Shown: positions 1 through 8,200 of the stretch, piece after piece
How positions within the stretch are numbered: position 1 is the stretch's first letter
Layout: each line of letters opens with the position of its first letter
Origin: Pseudomonas frederiksbergensis
Lineage (GTDB): Bacteria > Pseudomonadota > Gammaproteobacteria > Pseudomonadales > Pseudomonadaceae
DNA: 64,000 nt
Direction: 5' to 3'
Assembly (NCBI RefSeq): GCF_003732705.1
Contig: NZ_MOBR01000002.1
Coordinates: 62,001-126,000, forward strand
Position numbers and translations under genes: made by a program
The notes under the pieces: model-generated
The model's database searches: none
Seen by the model: the letters and a program-made list of their open reading frames with translations, nothing else
Told to the model about the DNA's origin: nothing

Positions 1-2
1 TG

Positions 3-1490
3 TTCGACGCGCCCTCGGCACTGGCCAAGAGCAATAGCTGGCAGGGCGAATTCAAGAGCCGCCGCAAAAACCTCGAACCGTACTGGGGCCAGTTGTCGAT
101 CTCCAAGGTGTATGGCGACAACCGCGAGCTGACGCATTACATCGGCATCTACGAAGACATCACCCAGACCAAGCTCGCGCAGCAGCGCATCGAGCGCCTG
201 GCCTACACCGACAACCTGACCAACCTCGGCAACCGCCCGGCGTTTATCCGTAACCTGGACGAACGCTTCGCCCGAGACAGCGATACCCCGATCAGCCTGT
301 TGCTGGTAGACATCGACAACTTCAAGCGGATCAACGACAGCCTCGGCCACCAGACCGGCGACAAACTGCTGATCAGCCTCGCTCGGCGCCTGCGCAACAG
401 CCTGAGCCCGAGCGGCAGCCTGGCGCGTTTCGCCAGTAACGAATTCGCCGTACTGCTGGACAACACCGACCTCTCGGCCGGCCAGCAAGTCGCCAACCAA
501 CTGCTGGCGACCCTCGACAAACCGATGTTCGTCGATAACCAGTTGATCAGCGTCACCGGCTCCGTGGGCCTGGCCTGCGCGCCGCTGCACGGTCGTGACC
601 CGCAGACGCTGATGCGCAACGCCGGTTTGGCGCTGCACAAGGCCAAGGCCAACGGCAAGCATCAGGTTCAGGTGTTTACCGAAGCGTTGAACGCCGAGGC
701 CAGCTACAAATTGTTCGTCGAGAACAACCTGCGCCGCGCCCTGACCCAGAACGAACTGGACGTGTTCTACCAGCCCAAGCTGTGCCTGCGCAGCGGTCGT
801 CTGCTGGGGATGGAAGCCTTGCTGCGCTGGAACCATCCGGAAAAAGGCATGATCCGCCCGGACCAGTTCATCAGCGTGGCGGAAGAAACCGGCCTGATCA
901 TTCCGATCGGCAAGTGGATCGCCCGCCAGGCCTGCCGCATGAGCAAGCAATTGACGGCTGCTGGCCTGGGCAATCTTCAGGTAGCGATCAACCTCTCGCC
1001 CAAGCAGTTTTCTGACCCGGACCTGGTGGCGTCCATCGCCAGCATCCTCAAGGAAGAAGCCCTGCCATCGAACCTGCTGGAGCTGGAACTGACCGAAGGC
1101 CTGCTGCTGGAAGCCACCGAAGACACCCACTTGCAGCTCGACCAGCTCAAGCGCCTGGGCCTGACCCTGGCCATGGACGACTTCGGCACCGGTTACTCGT
1201 CGCTCAGCTACCTGAAAAAATTCCCGATCGACATCATCAAGATCGATCGCAGCTTCATCCACGAAATCCCGGACAACCAGGACGACATGGAAATCACCTC
1301 CGCGGTGATCGCCATGGCCCACAACCTGAAACTCAAGGTCGTGGCTGAAGGCATCGAGACCGCCGAGCAGTTGGCGTTCCTGCGCCGCCACCGCTGCGAC
1401 GTCGGCCAAGGCTACCTGTTCGACCGCCCGATCCCGGGTTCCGAGCTGATCGAAAAGCTCAAACGCTACCCGCGTGGCCCTCTGGCCTGA
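3..1490 (+). CDS. dipA: Cyclic-di-GMP phosphodiesterase DipA, C-terminal part (5' end outside window)
   Basis: The open frame runs in from the left edge, so the start is missing; about 495 codons are visible. Order of domains: end of a PAS/PAC module, a GGDEF domain (from about base 195) and an EAL domain (from about base 715). The GGDEF signature is degenerate, reading ASNEF at 432-446, so cyclase activity is unlikely. The EAL domain keeps EAL (813-821) and DDFGTG (about 1177), which fits an active phosphodiesterase that hydrolyses c-di-GMP. An ASNEF-type GGDEF plus active EAL, directly upstream of msrA and rlmJ, fits P. aeruginosa PA5017 (DipA/Pch), which promotes biofilm dispersal. The identity is inferred from motif and order. 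Confidence 0.85.
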   Translation, partial: FDAPSALAKSNSWQGEFKSRRKNLEPYWGQLSISKVYGDNRELTHYIGIYEDITQTKLAQQRIERLAYTDNLTNLGNRPAFIRNLDERFARDSDTPISLLLVDIDNFKRINDSLGHQTGDKLLISLARRLRNSLSPSGSLARFASNEFAVLLDNTDLSAGQQVANQLLATLDKPMFVDNQLISVTGSVGLACAPLHGRDPQTLMRNAGLALHKAKANGKHQVQVFTEALNAEASYKLFVENNLRRALTQNELDVFYQPKLCLRSGRLLGMEALLRWNHPEKGMIRPDQFISVAEETGLIIPIGKWIARQACRMSKQLTAAGLGNLQVAINLSPKQFSDPDLVASIASILKEEALPSNLLELELTEGLLLEATEDTHLQLDQLKRLGLTLAMDDFGTGYSSLSYLKKFPIDIIKIDRSFIHEIPDNQDDMEITSAVIAMAHNLKLKVVAEGIETAEQLAFLRRHRCDVGQGYLFDRPIPGSELIEKLKRYPRGPLA

Positions 1491-1505
1491 AACCACACCG
1501 CCTTC

Positions 1506-1599
1506 CCTGTGGGAGCGAGCCTGCTCGCGAAAGCGGTGTGTCAGTCCCCTCTATGTTGAATGTCATGCCGCCTTCGCGAGCAGGCTCGCTCCCACAGGG
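1506..1599. repeat. REP-type inverted repeat (family 1)
   Basis: Two arms with core GTGGGAGCGAGCCTGCTCGC in opposite orientation flank a short spacer, between dipA and msrA. The same core recurs at 33898, 39397 and 49166. This is a typical pseudomonad REP doublet and could also end dipA transcription. Confidence 0.85.
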
Positions 1600-1658
1600 A
1601 TAATTGGGCAAACTGCGTGTCTGACAATTTACATTCAACCTGACTGAGGGGACTGATG

Positions 1659-2306
1659 ATGGTCTTGCGCTCGGAAATTCTGGTGAACAAAAACGTGCTC
1701 CCGACTAAAGAACAAGCTCTGCCTGGCCGCGAAACCCCGATGAACCTGCCGGAAAAACACTTCGTCCACGACGCGCCGTTGCTGGGCCCGTTCGACATGA
1801 ACGTGGATTTCGCGATCTTCGGTCTGGGCTGCTTCTGGGGCGCGGAACGCAAATTCTGGCAGCGCGAAGGCGTGGTCAGCACCGTGGTGGGCTACGCCGG
1901 CGGCTTCACGCCGAACCCGACGTATGAAGAAGTCTGCTCCGGCCTGACGGGCCACAGCGAAGTGGTGCTGGTGGTCTACGAACCGGCGAAAGTCAGCTAC
2001 GAAGCGCTGCTGAATATGTTCTGGGAACTGCACAACCCAACCCAGGGCATGCGCCAGGGCAACGACATCGGCACCCAATACCGCTCGGTGATCTACGCCA
2101 CCAACCCCGATCAGTTGGCCGCCGCCAAGCACAGCGCACAAGTGTTCCAGGTTGAACTGACCAAGGCTGGCAAAGGCACCATCACCACCGAAATCGACGA
2201 AGCGCCGACGGTCTACTTCGCCGAGGCCTATCACCAGCAATACCTGGCGAAGAACCCTGAAGGGTATTGCGGGATTGGCGGTACGGGCGTGGTTTGTCCG
2301 ATTTGA
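1659..2306 (+). CDS. msrA: Peptide-methionine (S)-S-oxide reductase MsrA
   Basis: The product has 215 aa and reduces methionine-S-sulfoxide in damaged proteins with thioredoxin as electron donor. The catalytic motif GCFWG is present with the nucleophilic cysteine at about residue 58, and a second cysteine near the C-terminus (GYCGIGG) and a last one three residues from the end can act in recycling. Two adjacent ATG codons exist at 1656 and 1659. I choose 1659 because the GAGGG ribosome site at 1646 is then 8 bases away and the length matches the pseudomonad family. The gene is monocistronic, between two REP doublets. Confidence 0.95.
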   Translation: MVLRSEILVNKNVLPTKEQALPGRETPMNLPEKHFVHDAPLLGPFDMNVDFAIFGLGCFWGAERKFWQREGVVSTVVGYAGGFTPNPTYEEVCSGLTGHSEVVLVVYEPAKVSYEALLNMFWELHNPTQGMRQGNDIGTQYRSVIYATNPDQLAAAKHSAQVFQVELTKAGKGTITTEIDEAPTVYFAEAYHQQYLAKNPEGYCGIGGTGVVCPI

Positions 2307-2323
2307 TGTTCGAACGCTGAAAA

Positions 2324-2394
2324 GCTTCGCGGGCAAGCCTCGCTCCTACAAGGTTACGCAATCCCCTGTAGGAGCGAGGCTTGCCCGCGAAGGC
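2324..2394. repeat. REP-type inverted repeat (family 2)
   Basis: Inverted arms with core GTAGGAGCGAGGCTTGCCC lie between the convergent genes msrA and rlmJ. The same family recurs at 12947-13035. Its position could give bidirectional transcription stop or mRNA 3' protection. Confidence 0.85.
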
Positions 2395-2430
2395 GTCAAG
2401 TCAGACGCCACAGATTCATCTGATCTGCGA

Positions 2431-3270
2431 TCAACTCTCCGCAATTAACCAATCCATCTGCCACCCACCCTGGGTCTGCCCCAGCTTCTGGGACAACCAC
2501 GGCAGCAACTCACGCAATTCCTCTTCCAGCCCCCACGGCGGATTCGCAATCGCCAACCCCGAACCGTTCAGGCTGTTCGGCGTATCCAGCGGATGCACCA
2601 ACAACTCCACCCGCAACAACTTCGGCGCGCCCGAGCCAGCCAAATCCTGATAAAAACGACGCAGCAAGCGCTGGTCCTTCACCGGATACCAAATCGCCGC
2701 CACGGTCTGACGCATCCGCCCCACCGCCTCTTTCAGCGACGCCGCACAACGCTGCATCTCATCGAGCTGCTCGAACGGCGGATCAATCAACATCACCGCG
2801 CGCTTCTCCTGCACCGGCAACATCGCGCGAGGCACATGCCAGCCTTCGCCAAGGTGAACCTTCACCCGACGATCACCGGCCATATTGTCCTTGAGCAGCA
2901 AACCGTCTTCAGGGTGCTTCTCGTTGAGCATCACCCGATCCTGCGGCCGCGTCAGGCGCCGCGCCAACTCCGGCGATCCCGGGTAATAGCGCAACTGGCC
3001 ATCCGGGTTCATGTCGTGCAACACCTTCATGTAATCGGCGGTCAGCGCCGGCAAATCCGGCTGATCCCACAACCGCGCGATCCCTTCCAGATACTCACCG
3101 GTACGGCTCGCCTGATCACCCTGCAGGTCATACAGACCAATACCGGCGTGAGTGTCGAGATAGGCAAACGGCTGCTCCTTGCGCGACATCAGGGCGATGA
3201 GGCGGGTCAAAGTCAGGTGTTTGAACACATCGGCGTGATTGCCGGCATGGAAGGCGTGACGATAATTCAT
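2431..3270 (-). CDS. rlmJ: 23S rRNA (adenine-2030-N6)-methyltransferase RlmJ
   Basis: This 279-aa protein begins MNYRHAFHAGNHADVFKH, the conserved N-terminus of the RlmJ family (COG2961). The N6-adenine methyltransferase motif appears as DPPFE in the middle. It methylates A2030 of 23S rRNA using S-adenosylmethionine. Length equals the family norm. It is convergent with msrA, as in P. aeruginosa. The downstream half has ordinary codon use and no sign of decay. Confidence 0.93.
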   Translation of the reverse strand: MNYRHAFHAGNHADVFKHLTLTRLIALMSRKEQPFAYLDTHAGIGLYDLQGDQASRTGEYLEGIARLWDQPDLPALTADYMKVLHDMNPDGQLRYYPGSPELARRLTRPQDRVMLNEKHPEDGLLLKDNMAGDRRVKVHLGEGWHVPRAMLPVQEKRAVMLIDPPFEQLDEMQRCAASLKEAVGRMRQTVAAIWYPVKDQRLLRRFYQDLAGSGAPKLLRVELLVHPLDTPNSLNGSGLAIANPPWGLEEELRELLPWLSQKLGQTQGGWQMDWLIAES

Positions 3271-3369
3271 GATTGCTCCTGCGAAGGCCGGGAAGTTTAC
3301 CTTGTACCGAGCCGAACGTCAGGGGTTCACGGCCGAGCGGGCACTTGATCGCGCCTGACGCCACACGGT

Positions 3370-3502
3370 GATCGTTCCCACGCTCCGCGTGGGAATGCCG
3401 CCGGGGACGCTCCGCGTTCCAACTGCACCACCGATGTCGCGCCTGACACCGAGGTGACGCAGAGCGTCACGGCTGCATTCCCACGCAGGAGCGTGGGAAC
3501 GA
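3370..3502. repeat. Long palindromic intergenic repeat, copy 1 (family 3)
   Basis: The element starts GATCGTTCCCACGCTCCGCG and ends with the inverted counterpart GCGTGGGAACGA. An inner pair (GGGACGCTCCGCG versus GACGCAGAGCGTC) makes it a long composite hairpin. Other copies: 3516, 19039, 21169, 26478, 55715. Together with copy 2 it fills most of the gap 3271-3662, where I see no gene. Confidence 0.85.
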
Positions 3503-3515
3503 AACACCGACGCAC

Positions 3516-3650
3516 GATCGTTCCCACGCTCCGCGTGGGAATGCAGACCGGGACGCTCCGCGTTCCAGCCGCACCACCGATGTCGCGCCTGACACCGAGG
3601 TGACGCAGAGCGTCACGGGCTGCATTCCCACGCAGGAGCGTGGGAACGAT
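3516..3650. repeat. Long palindromic intergenic repeat, copy 2 (family 3), tandem with copy 1
   Basis: This is nearly identical to 3370-3502, including the inner segment ACCACCGATGTCGCGCCTGA, so the pair arose by tandem duplication of a whole element. It lies downstream of the DUF3077 gene at 3663. Confidence 0.85.
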
Positions 3651-3662
3651 CATCGCTTAGCC

Positions 3663-3986
3663 CTACTCCGGCGACCGAGCCCGCAACCGCCGCCCAACCA
3701 CATCCAGCACATCACACCCATCGCGCAACGGAATGGCGCAGAGCAAGGCAAAGTCACTGAGAATCATCGAATCACACTCGATTGAACCGCGCATGGACAG
3801 GTTCTCAAGCACCTGGGTAACGGCGCGGATTCGATAATTGGCGGCGTCATACAAGATATCGAGCGGGGCATGGGTATCGACAAATAAGGTAGGCATCTCA
3901 CAGCAATTGCTGGTGAGTGCCATGTAGCGGTTATCGGGATGGGGGATTGGTTTTTCGTAGGGTGGGTCGGGGTGAAGAGTTTTCAT
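3663..3986 (-). CDS. DUF3077 domain protein
   Basis: The 107-aa protein has no known function. Its C-terminal 75 residues are similar to the second DUF3077 protein of this window (58987-59241): both have the series APLD-hL, YRIR, LEN, LRDGCD-hhDVhGRRL. Such small proteins are common and multi-copy in Pseudomonas. No catalytic motif or membrane segment is seen. The start at 3986 has a weak AAGG site at 4000-3997, ten bases upstream, and that site lies at the 3' end of a strongly structured leader (see 3997-4126), so translation may be controlled. Confidence 0.8.
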   Translation of the reverse strand: MKTLHPDPPYEKPIPHPDNRYMALTSNCCEMPTLFVDTHAPLDILYDAANYRIRAVTQVLENLSMRGSIECDSMILSDFALLCAIPLRDGCDVLDVVGRRLRARSPE

Positions 3987-3996
3987 ATTTTTTAGA

Positions 3997-4126
3997 CCTT
4001 GGTGGATAAATTGAAGCTACCAACGGCCTTTCCTACGGGCTTGGGTGGCAGCCGTGCGCGGGAGTAGGAAACTGAGGAAATCCACCAAACTCAGCCACGC
4101 CGAAGCGTGTCCCGCGCAAAGCTGCC
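3997..4126 (-). promoter_or_regulatory. Candidate structured RNA leader with two possible pseudoknots, upstream of the DUF3077 gene
   Basis: Read on the minus strand, 4126 to 3997. Stem P1: 4121-4126 with 4047-4052 (6 bp) and 4110-4117 with 4056-4063 (8 bp), separated by a 3x3 loop. Inside P1: hairpin P2 at 4109-4096 with a UUCG tetraloop and 5-bp stem, then hairpin P3 (4094-4090 with 4076-4072). The P3 loop holds TTGGTGGAT (4088-4080), complementary over 9 bases to ATCCACCAA at 4007-3999. The strand 4071-4064 (TTTCCTAC) is complementary over 8 bases to 4036-4029 outside P1. Both extra pairings cross P1. The 9-base pairing covers half of the AAGG ribosome site at 4000-3997. The pairings are seen directly; a regulatory role is inferred. 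Confidence 0.6.
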
Positions 4127-4334
4127 GCGAACGATCTTACGGACACGAATTAAGTGCCGCAATCAAACGACAGCGCTGATGCGCGGTGAATCTCCAAGGG
4201 TTCCTACACCCTGCCACTGAATTCGCAGTGACAGCCAAAGACTATCCACCGATCTCACATCGCACCAGTTCATGGAAGCCGCCACAGCTTGAAGGAAACT
4301 TCCGATGGACTTGTCCGGAAATTTCGCTCCTAAA
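4127..4334. other. Non-coding remainder of the gap 3987-4334
   Basis: I see no gene here. It would hold the promoter of the structured leader above and the 3' end of the 4335-4712 transcript. Short frames on either strand have no family resemblance and no ribosome site. Confidence 0.5.
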
Positions 4335-4712
4335 TCAGAAAGACACATCAATTCTGTCCACCCTGACCTTGACGAATTCTTCGTTAAGCGCTGGATAATC
4401 GTAGTGGATTTCCTGATCCATAAAGTCAACGAAGGATCGGAAGACACTACCGTCCAAATAGCCATATAGAAAGCATGAAAATCCATCACCTATCACTTCA
4501 ATCAGTGAGTCGGGCCGCTTTTCTGCAACGGTAATGAAGTCATCATTAGGAAGGGCTATCTCGAACGCAGCCTCATAGGATCGCCCTACCTGAATTTTTT
4601 CAGGGCAGCAGCTCGTAAAGCATTTAACTTCCACGCCATTAACAAGCAATACAACTTCTTCTTCAACGATGAGACTTACTGCCAGGACAATCACAACATA
4701 CTTATCTATCAC
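4335..4712 (-). CDS. Hypothetical protein downstream of the Rhs/immunity pair
   Basis: The 125-aa product begins at a GTG (4712) with AGGG about 9 bases upstream. It has a hydrophobic N-terminal stretch, then a mixed alpha/beta-looking, acidic sequence with three cysteines near residue 35 (CFTSCCPE). The family was not recognised. It lies 126 bases downstream of the probable immunity gene and has a similarly AT-rich base composition, as is common for orphan immunity genes trailing Rhs loci. That role is only an inference from position. Confidence 0.55.
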   Translation of the reverse strand: MIDKYVVIVLAVSLIVEEEVVLLVNGVEVKCFTSCCPEKIQVGRSYEAAFEIALPNDDFITVAEKRPDSLIEVIGDGFSCFLYGYLDGSVFRSFVDFMDQEIHYDYPALNEEFVKVRVDRIDVSF

Positions 4713-4838
4713 TTGAAGACCCTACAACTTTTATTGCAAACCCCACCCCTTACTACCTTACCAAAAAAAACAACAACTAAAGGCCTACCAACGACATGCC
4801 ATTCAACAAACTATTCACATACATATCAATATCATGCC

Positions 4839-5261
4839 CTACACAGTCACCCAAGTGCTTGGATCTTCTAAGCCCGCTTTTTGAAGATCATCTCTCCATT
4901 CAATGAGAGCCAGTTTAAGTATATCTTCAAAAAAACCACGAACATCTTCCATCTCATCCCACCCATCAGGAAATGAGGAATATGCTTCAGGATCATATTT
5001 CAGCAACGCCTGAAAATCATATTCGCCATCCTGCAAAGCTTCCTCTAAACATTTCACCATCAAAAATTTTTGTCGATACGGCGGCTTCCATCGACGATCA
5101 AAACAATATTCGCGAATCAGTACTTCCCTATCTGCTGGATTATTAGGATCGAACGCCTCTAACTCTTCACCCAGCGTCTCCTCTCTATCGTATATATCAA
5201 AGCACCCTAAAAAATACGACGGAGTTGGAACATACGGCTGACCACTGCTTGGATCTATCAT
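4839..5261 (-). CDS. Probable immunity protein for the Rhs toxin
   Basis: This 140-aa, strongly acidic protein (many Asp/Glu, tryptophans near the C-terminus) starts just after the Rhs stop codon. I choose ATG 5261, since AGGTGGG overlapping the Rhs stop is 6 bases upstream; a GTG at 5273 is also in frame. Its family was not recognised. A small acidic protein translated immediately after a polymorphic toxin is the standard arrangement for cognate immunity: it would bind the toxin C-terminal domain in the cytoplasm. It has the low GC of the toxin tip rather than that of the Rhs core, which suggests that tip and immunity gene were exchanged together. Confidence 0.7.
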   Translation of the reverse strand: MIDPSSGQPYVPTPSYFLGCFDIYDREETLGEELEAFDPNNPADREVLIREYCFDRRWKPPYRQKFLMVKCLEEALQDGEYDFQALLKYDPEAYSSFPDGWDEMEDVRGFFEDILKLALIEWRDDLQKAGLEDPSTWVTV

Positions 5262-5273
5262 TATTAAGCCCAC

Positions 5274-8200
5274 CTATTTAATCGGATACAACGTAAACGG
5301 GACACCCGTTCTTCGATCGAACTTCATTTCTATTCGATTCATTTTAACCAGCCTTGGATTCCCTGGAGACGCCGGATTAGGAATATATCCCTCCCCCGCT
5401 CCCGGAAATTTCATCCTCACAATATCATTGTTCTTTTTGTCCTTCCCTGTAAAAGGTGGGAGCCCATTAGCCGCTCTGGTTGTTGCCAATTCATATGCAT
5501 CGAGCATCAATTCCCAGCTATAAAATCGAGAACTTGGATTACCACCTCGATTCCGAGGAGTCTTACCTGTAATAGGATCCGTACCGTCAATAGCTCGCTG
5601 CTTAAACTTTGCATCTGGAACTTCCGGATCATGCTTCCCAACCATATGCATGCCCTGATCGTCGTTCAATTTTTTGATTTTGGCCTTGGCGACCTCCCGA
5701 GCACTTAACTTAGTCTTCGGTAACGCTGGCTCACCCTCATCAACCCTAGCGCCAGTCGTATCCCCCGGCACCGTACAACCCGATTTATTCGGCGGCGGAC
5801 AATCCCCGCTCAACCCCAACGGATCAACCCACCCCGTCGGATTCGGCGTGTACTGATACTGGTTGATCCCACCCGCCAACTTGATCGGATCCGGCGTCAG
5901 ATACCGCCCAACCTCCGGATCATAGTACCGATGCCGGTTGTAATGCAGACCTGACTCAGCATCAAAGTACTGCCCCTGAAACCGCAACGGCTGTTCAAGT
6001 TGTTCACCGGCCCCGTGTGTCAGGCGAGTGACTTTTCCGTAAGCGCTGTACTTCGCCGCCCAAACAATCTCACCACCAAAATCCGTCAGTTCTTGCGGCG
6101 TACCGAGATGATCGAGCTGATAGTAGAACGGGCAGGCTTTGCGCGGGCCTTTGCCGTCGAGCATGGCCAACGGGCGGAAGGTGCCGGGCTCGTAAACATA
6201 GCTGCGGTAGTGTTCGCGGCTGCTTTCGGCGACGACTTGGTCGCCTTGCCAGAAGAATTCGGTGGTTTTGCCGTCGATGGTTTTGGCGATGCGGCGGCCG
6301 AACGCGTCGTAGCGATATTTCGCACAGCTTCCATCGGGCAAGGTGACGCCGACTAAACGGTGTTGGCAGTCATACCGATATTCGGTAACGAGTTTTTGTG
6401 CAGTGCCGCGGCGTTCGCGGATGAGGTTGCCGAAGGCGTCGTAGTCGTAGTGCCGGTCGCCCTGCATTAACAGGCGATTGCCTTTAACGCTCGCTAAACC
6501 AGGGCGATCCTGCATCAGCAGGTTGCCCGCCGGGTCGTGGGCGAAGCTTTCCGGTGGGTCGTCGCGGGTGTGGCGGACGCGGGTCAGGCGGTTTAGAGCG
6601 TCGTAAATATAGCTGCGCTGGCCGTGCCGGGTGTCGGCGATGCTGTCGAGATTGCCGTTGGCGCTGTAGGCATAATCGCGGCGATATAGCGGTTGGCGGT
6701 GTTGGCTGACAGCGTGGGCCTTCAGGCGTCCTTGATCATCGTAGGCATATTCGCTGAGCAGCAGGCCTTGTTGGCGCTGTTGCTCACGACCGAATTGGTA
6801 CTGGTGGGTGGTGAGTTGCGCGCCGTTGAGGTCGATGGCGCTGAGTGCGCCGCCCTTGGCATAGCGGTAATCGAGATTGCTGTTGTCCGGCAGGCGCAGG
6901 CGTTTGAGTTGGCCGCAGGCATCGTAGCTGTAGCGCAGGGTCCCCCAGCCTTGGTGCTCGGTGATTAGCCGGCCCTGTTTGTCGTAGGCAAATTCCAGCG
7001 GATGGTCATGGCCATCATCCACGCTGACCAGGCGCCCGAGGCTGTCGTAGCGATACTCGACCTTGATGCCATCTGGCAGCGTCTTGACCAACAGCCGACC
7101 GGCCGAATCCCGCCCGTAACCGGTGACCAACTGCGAGCCGTCATCACCGAATTCGGTTTTCTCCAGCAGTTGTCCGTTAAGGTCGTAGGCATACGCCGTG
7201 CGCTGCCCGTCAAATCCGGTTTCCTGTCGGATTAATCCATTGGCGGTGTAGTCCAGCTGATATTTTTCGCCGGATTCGTTTTCAATCTCGGTCAGAAGTA
7301 GCTGTGGATTGTCGTAGCGATACTTCAGTTGCGTGCCGTCGGGATTTATCCGGCGACTGACCAAATGCAGGTCGTCGGCGTATTCATAGCGAGTGATACG
7401 GCCGAGTTCGTCCTGTTCGGCGGTGACCTGGCTGTAGGCGTTGTAGCTGAAGGCGCGGGTGGCGCCTGTAGGAAGTGTCGTCTGGATCAGTCGGCCGATG
7501 TCGTCCCACTGGTAACGGGTGACAGCGCCGTGTTCGTCCTGACTGGTAATCCGCCGCCCCATGACGTCGTAGGAAAACCGCCGTTGCCCGCCACCCGGCA
7601 AGGTTTCTTCAACCAGTTGCCCCAAGCCGTTCCAGGCGAATATGTGCCGACTGGTGTCGGGATAGCGGATCGTCAGCAACCGCCCCTGAACGTCGTAGTA
7701 GTAATGGGTGACCTGCCCGTCCGGATCGACGGCTTCGGTGACATCGCCCTGGGCATTACGCCGATAGGTCCACACCGCTTCGCCGCGATAGCGTGCGTGT
7801 AGGAAACCGTTGCGATATTCGTAGGCCGTTGGCTCGTCTTCCGGCGGAATCAGCGCCACCAGGCGTCCGACTTCGTCGTAGCGGTATTCGGTGATCGAGC
7901 CGAGGGGATCCTGCTCGGCGATCAACCGCCCTTGTTCGTCGTAGGACTTGAGGTGTTCGCCGCCATCAAGTTCGACCTTGCGCACCAGTCGCGCCCGATC
8001 GTCGTGGACGTAAACCTCTTCACTGCCATCGATGTTCTGAACGGTGACACTGCCTTCGTCATCCCAGACATAACGCGTGTCCATCTGCGAAAACGACGCC
8101 CAATGCCGGACACATCGCGCAGCCTTGCCGGACTTTTCCCACTCCCAGAAGAAACTCGCCCCACCGGCCAACTGCCGTTGGAGGATTACGTGCTGATCGT

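Noticed and set aside
4041..4063. Twister-like ribozyme motif CCCAAGCCCG in the structured leader
   Set aside because: A 10-base match to part of the twister consensus is present on the minus strand, but the surrounding helices and conserved loops of twister are not; probably coincidence.
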